A DNA stretch of 13,579 bases from Verrucomicrobiota bacterium (GTDB lineage Bacteria; Verrucomicrobiota; Verrucomicrobiia; Limisphaerales; UBA1100). The notes under the pieces were generated by a model that was not told the DNA's origin, searched no databases, and was given only the letters and a program-made list of their open reading frames with translations. Below are positions 13,426 through 13,579 of this stretch, piece by piece (position 1 is the stretch's first letter; each line of letters opens with the position of its first letter). The DNA is taken from positions 1 through 13,579 of the forward strand of contig JAPKEI010000030.1 in NCBI GenBank assembly GCA_028872685.1. The letters are read 5' to 3'. Position numbers and translations under genes: made by a program.

Positions 13426-13579
13426 ACTGATACTCATCGCAGCCGGCCCGTTACTCGGGCTGGCTGGAACGACCGTGGCGCAGGATGATCCTCCTGCGCC
13501 TGCGCCATTGGGCCCCGCCAAGAAACCCAGTCTGCTATACCAGCAGCTCAAGCGGGCCAACGTCGAGGGCATCGGTAAA
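13412..13579 (+). CDS. Exported protein, N-terminal 56 codons only (truncated by window edge)
   Basis: ATG at 13412 lies inside the end of the preceding gene, in another frame (14-base overlap). The first 24 residues are a signal peptide (MKIYKLILIAAGPLLGLAGTTVAQ), followed by a proline/alanine-rich stretch DDPPAPAPLGPAKKPSLLYQQLKRANVEGIGK, still open at the last base. No domain can be recognised. Translation is likely coupled to the upstream small protein, suggesting a two-gene exported unit. Only a weak GGG lies upstream. Confidence 0.7.
   Translation, partial: MKIYKLILIAAGPLLGLAGTTVAQDDPPAPAPLGPAKKPSLLYQQLKRANVEGIGK

Overview
The gene content suggests a PVC-superphylum bacterium, most likely Verrucomicrobiota. 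The strongest clue is the 1434-residue protein at 6347-10651. It combines the 'Piru_Ver' membrane-bound dehydrogenase-type propeller, HEAT-like repeats and the Pirellula/Verrucomicrobium-type CXXCH haem domain, an architecture known almost only from planctomycetes and verrucomicrobia. Exported PQQ-like propellers starting with (D/E)DWP.FLGP, a Gfo/Idh/MocA oxidoreductase and an acidic zinc-ribbon membrane protein fit the same group. Shine-Dalgarno sites are nearly absent; only two clear ones were seen. No rRNA, tRNA, CRISPR, insertion sequence or phage gene was found.

Left arm, 1-6099, all on the minus strand. In transcription order: an unknown single-pass membrane protein (6099-5257), a GNAT acetyltransferase (5213-4632) joined by TAATG to a membrane-anchored zinc ribbon (4632-4357), an exported PQQ-like propeller (4330-3110), an SMP-30/gluconolactonase-type lipoprotein (3063-1972), a second, longer PQQ-like propeller (about 1975-425), and the first 118 codons of an Nramp-like transporter (356 to beyond position 1). 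Gaps are 26-68 bases, or the genes overlap, so this could be one or two transcripts. The first propeller and the lipoprotein share an unusual leader: an 8-base palindrome, then ACTCCA, at identical distances from the ATG.

Middle, 6100-10651, plus strand. The divergent intergenic region holds a probable wreck of an SGNH/GDSL-type esterase gene: a signal-peptide-like start and a C-terminal tail in different frames. Its stop lies one base before the giant haem protein. That protein begins with its own SGNH-like domain, which has lost canonical catalytic residues.

Right arm, 10648-13579. Three minus-strand genes (DUF4870-like membrane protein, DUF1579 protein with an SH3-like tail, Gfo/Idh/MocA oxidoreductase) run toward the giant gene. 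The last overlaps its 3' end by 4 bases. Both gaps in this trio contain hairpins without U-tracts. Divergent from them are a 99-residue exported protein with a textbook Shine-Dalgarno and an overlapping, truncated exported protein at the window edge.

Taken together, the window encodes many exported, propeller-rich, probably redox or sugar-related proteins. Export and family membership can be read from the sequence, but substrates cannot. I saw no defence or mobile system. The most unusual items are the paired leaders, the esterase remnant fused in position to the giant gene, the non-canonical Nramp-like protein and the uncharacterised 5257-6099 family.
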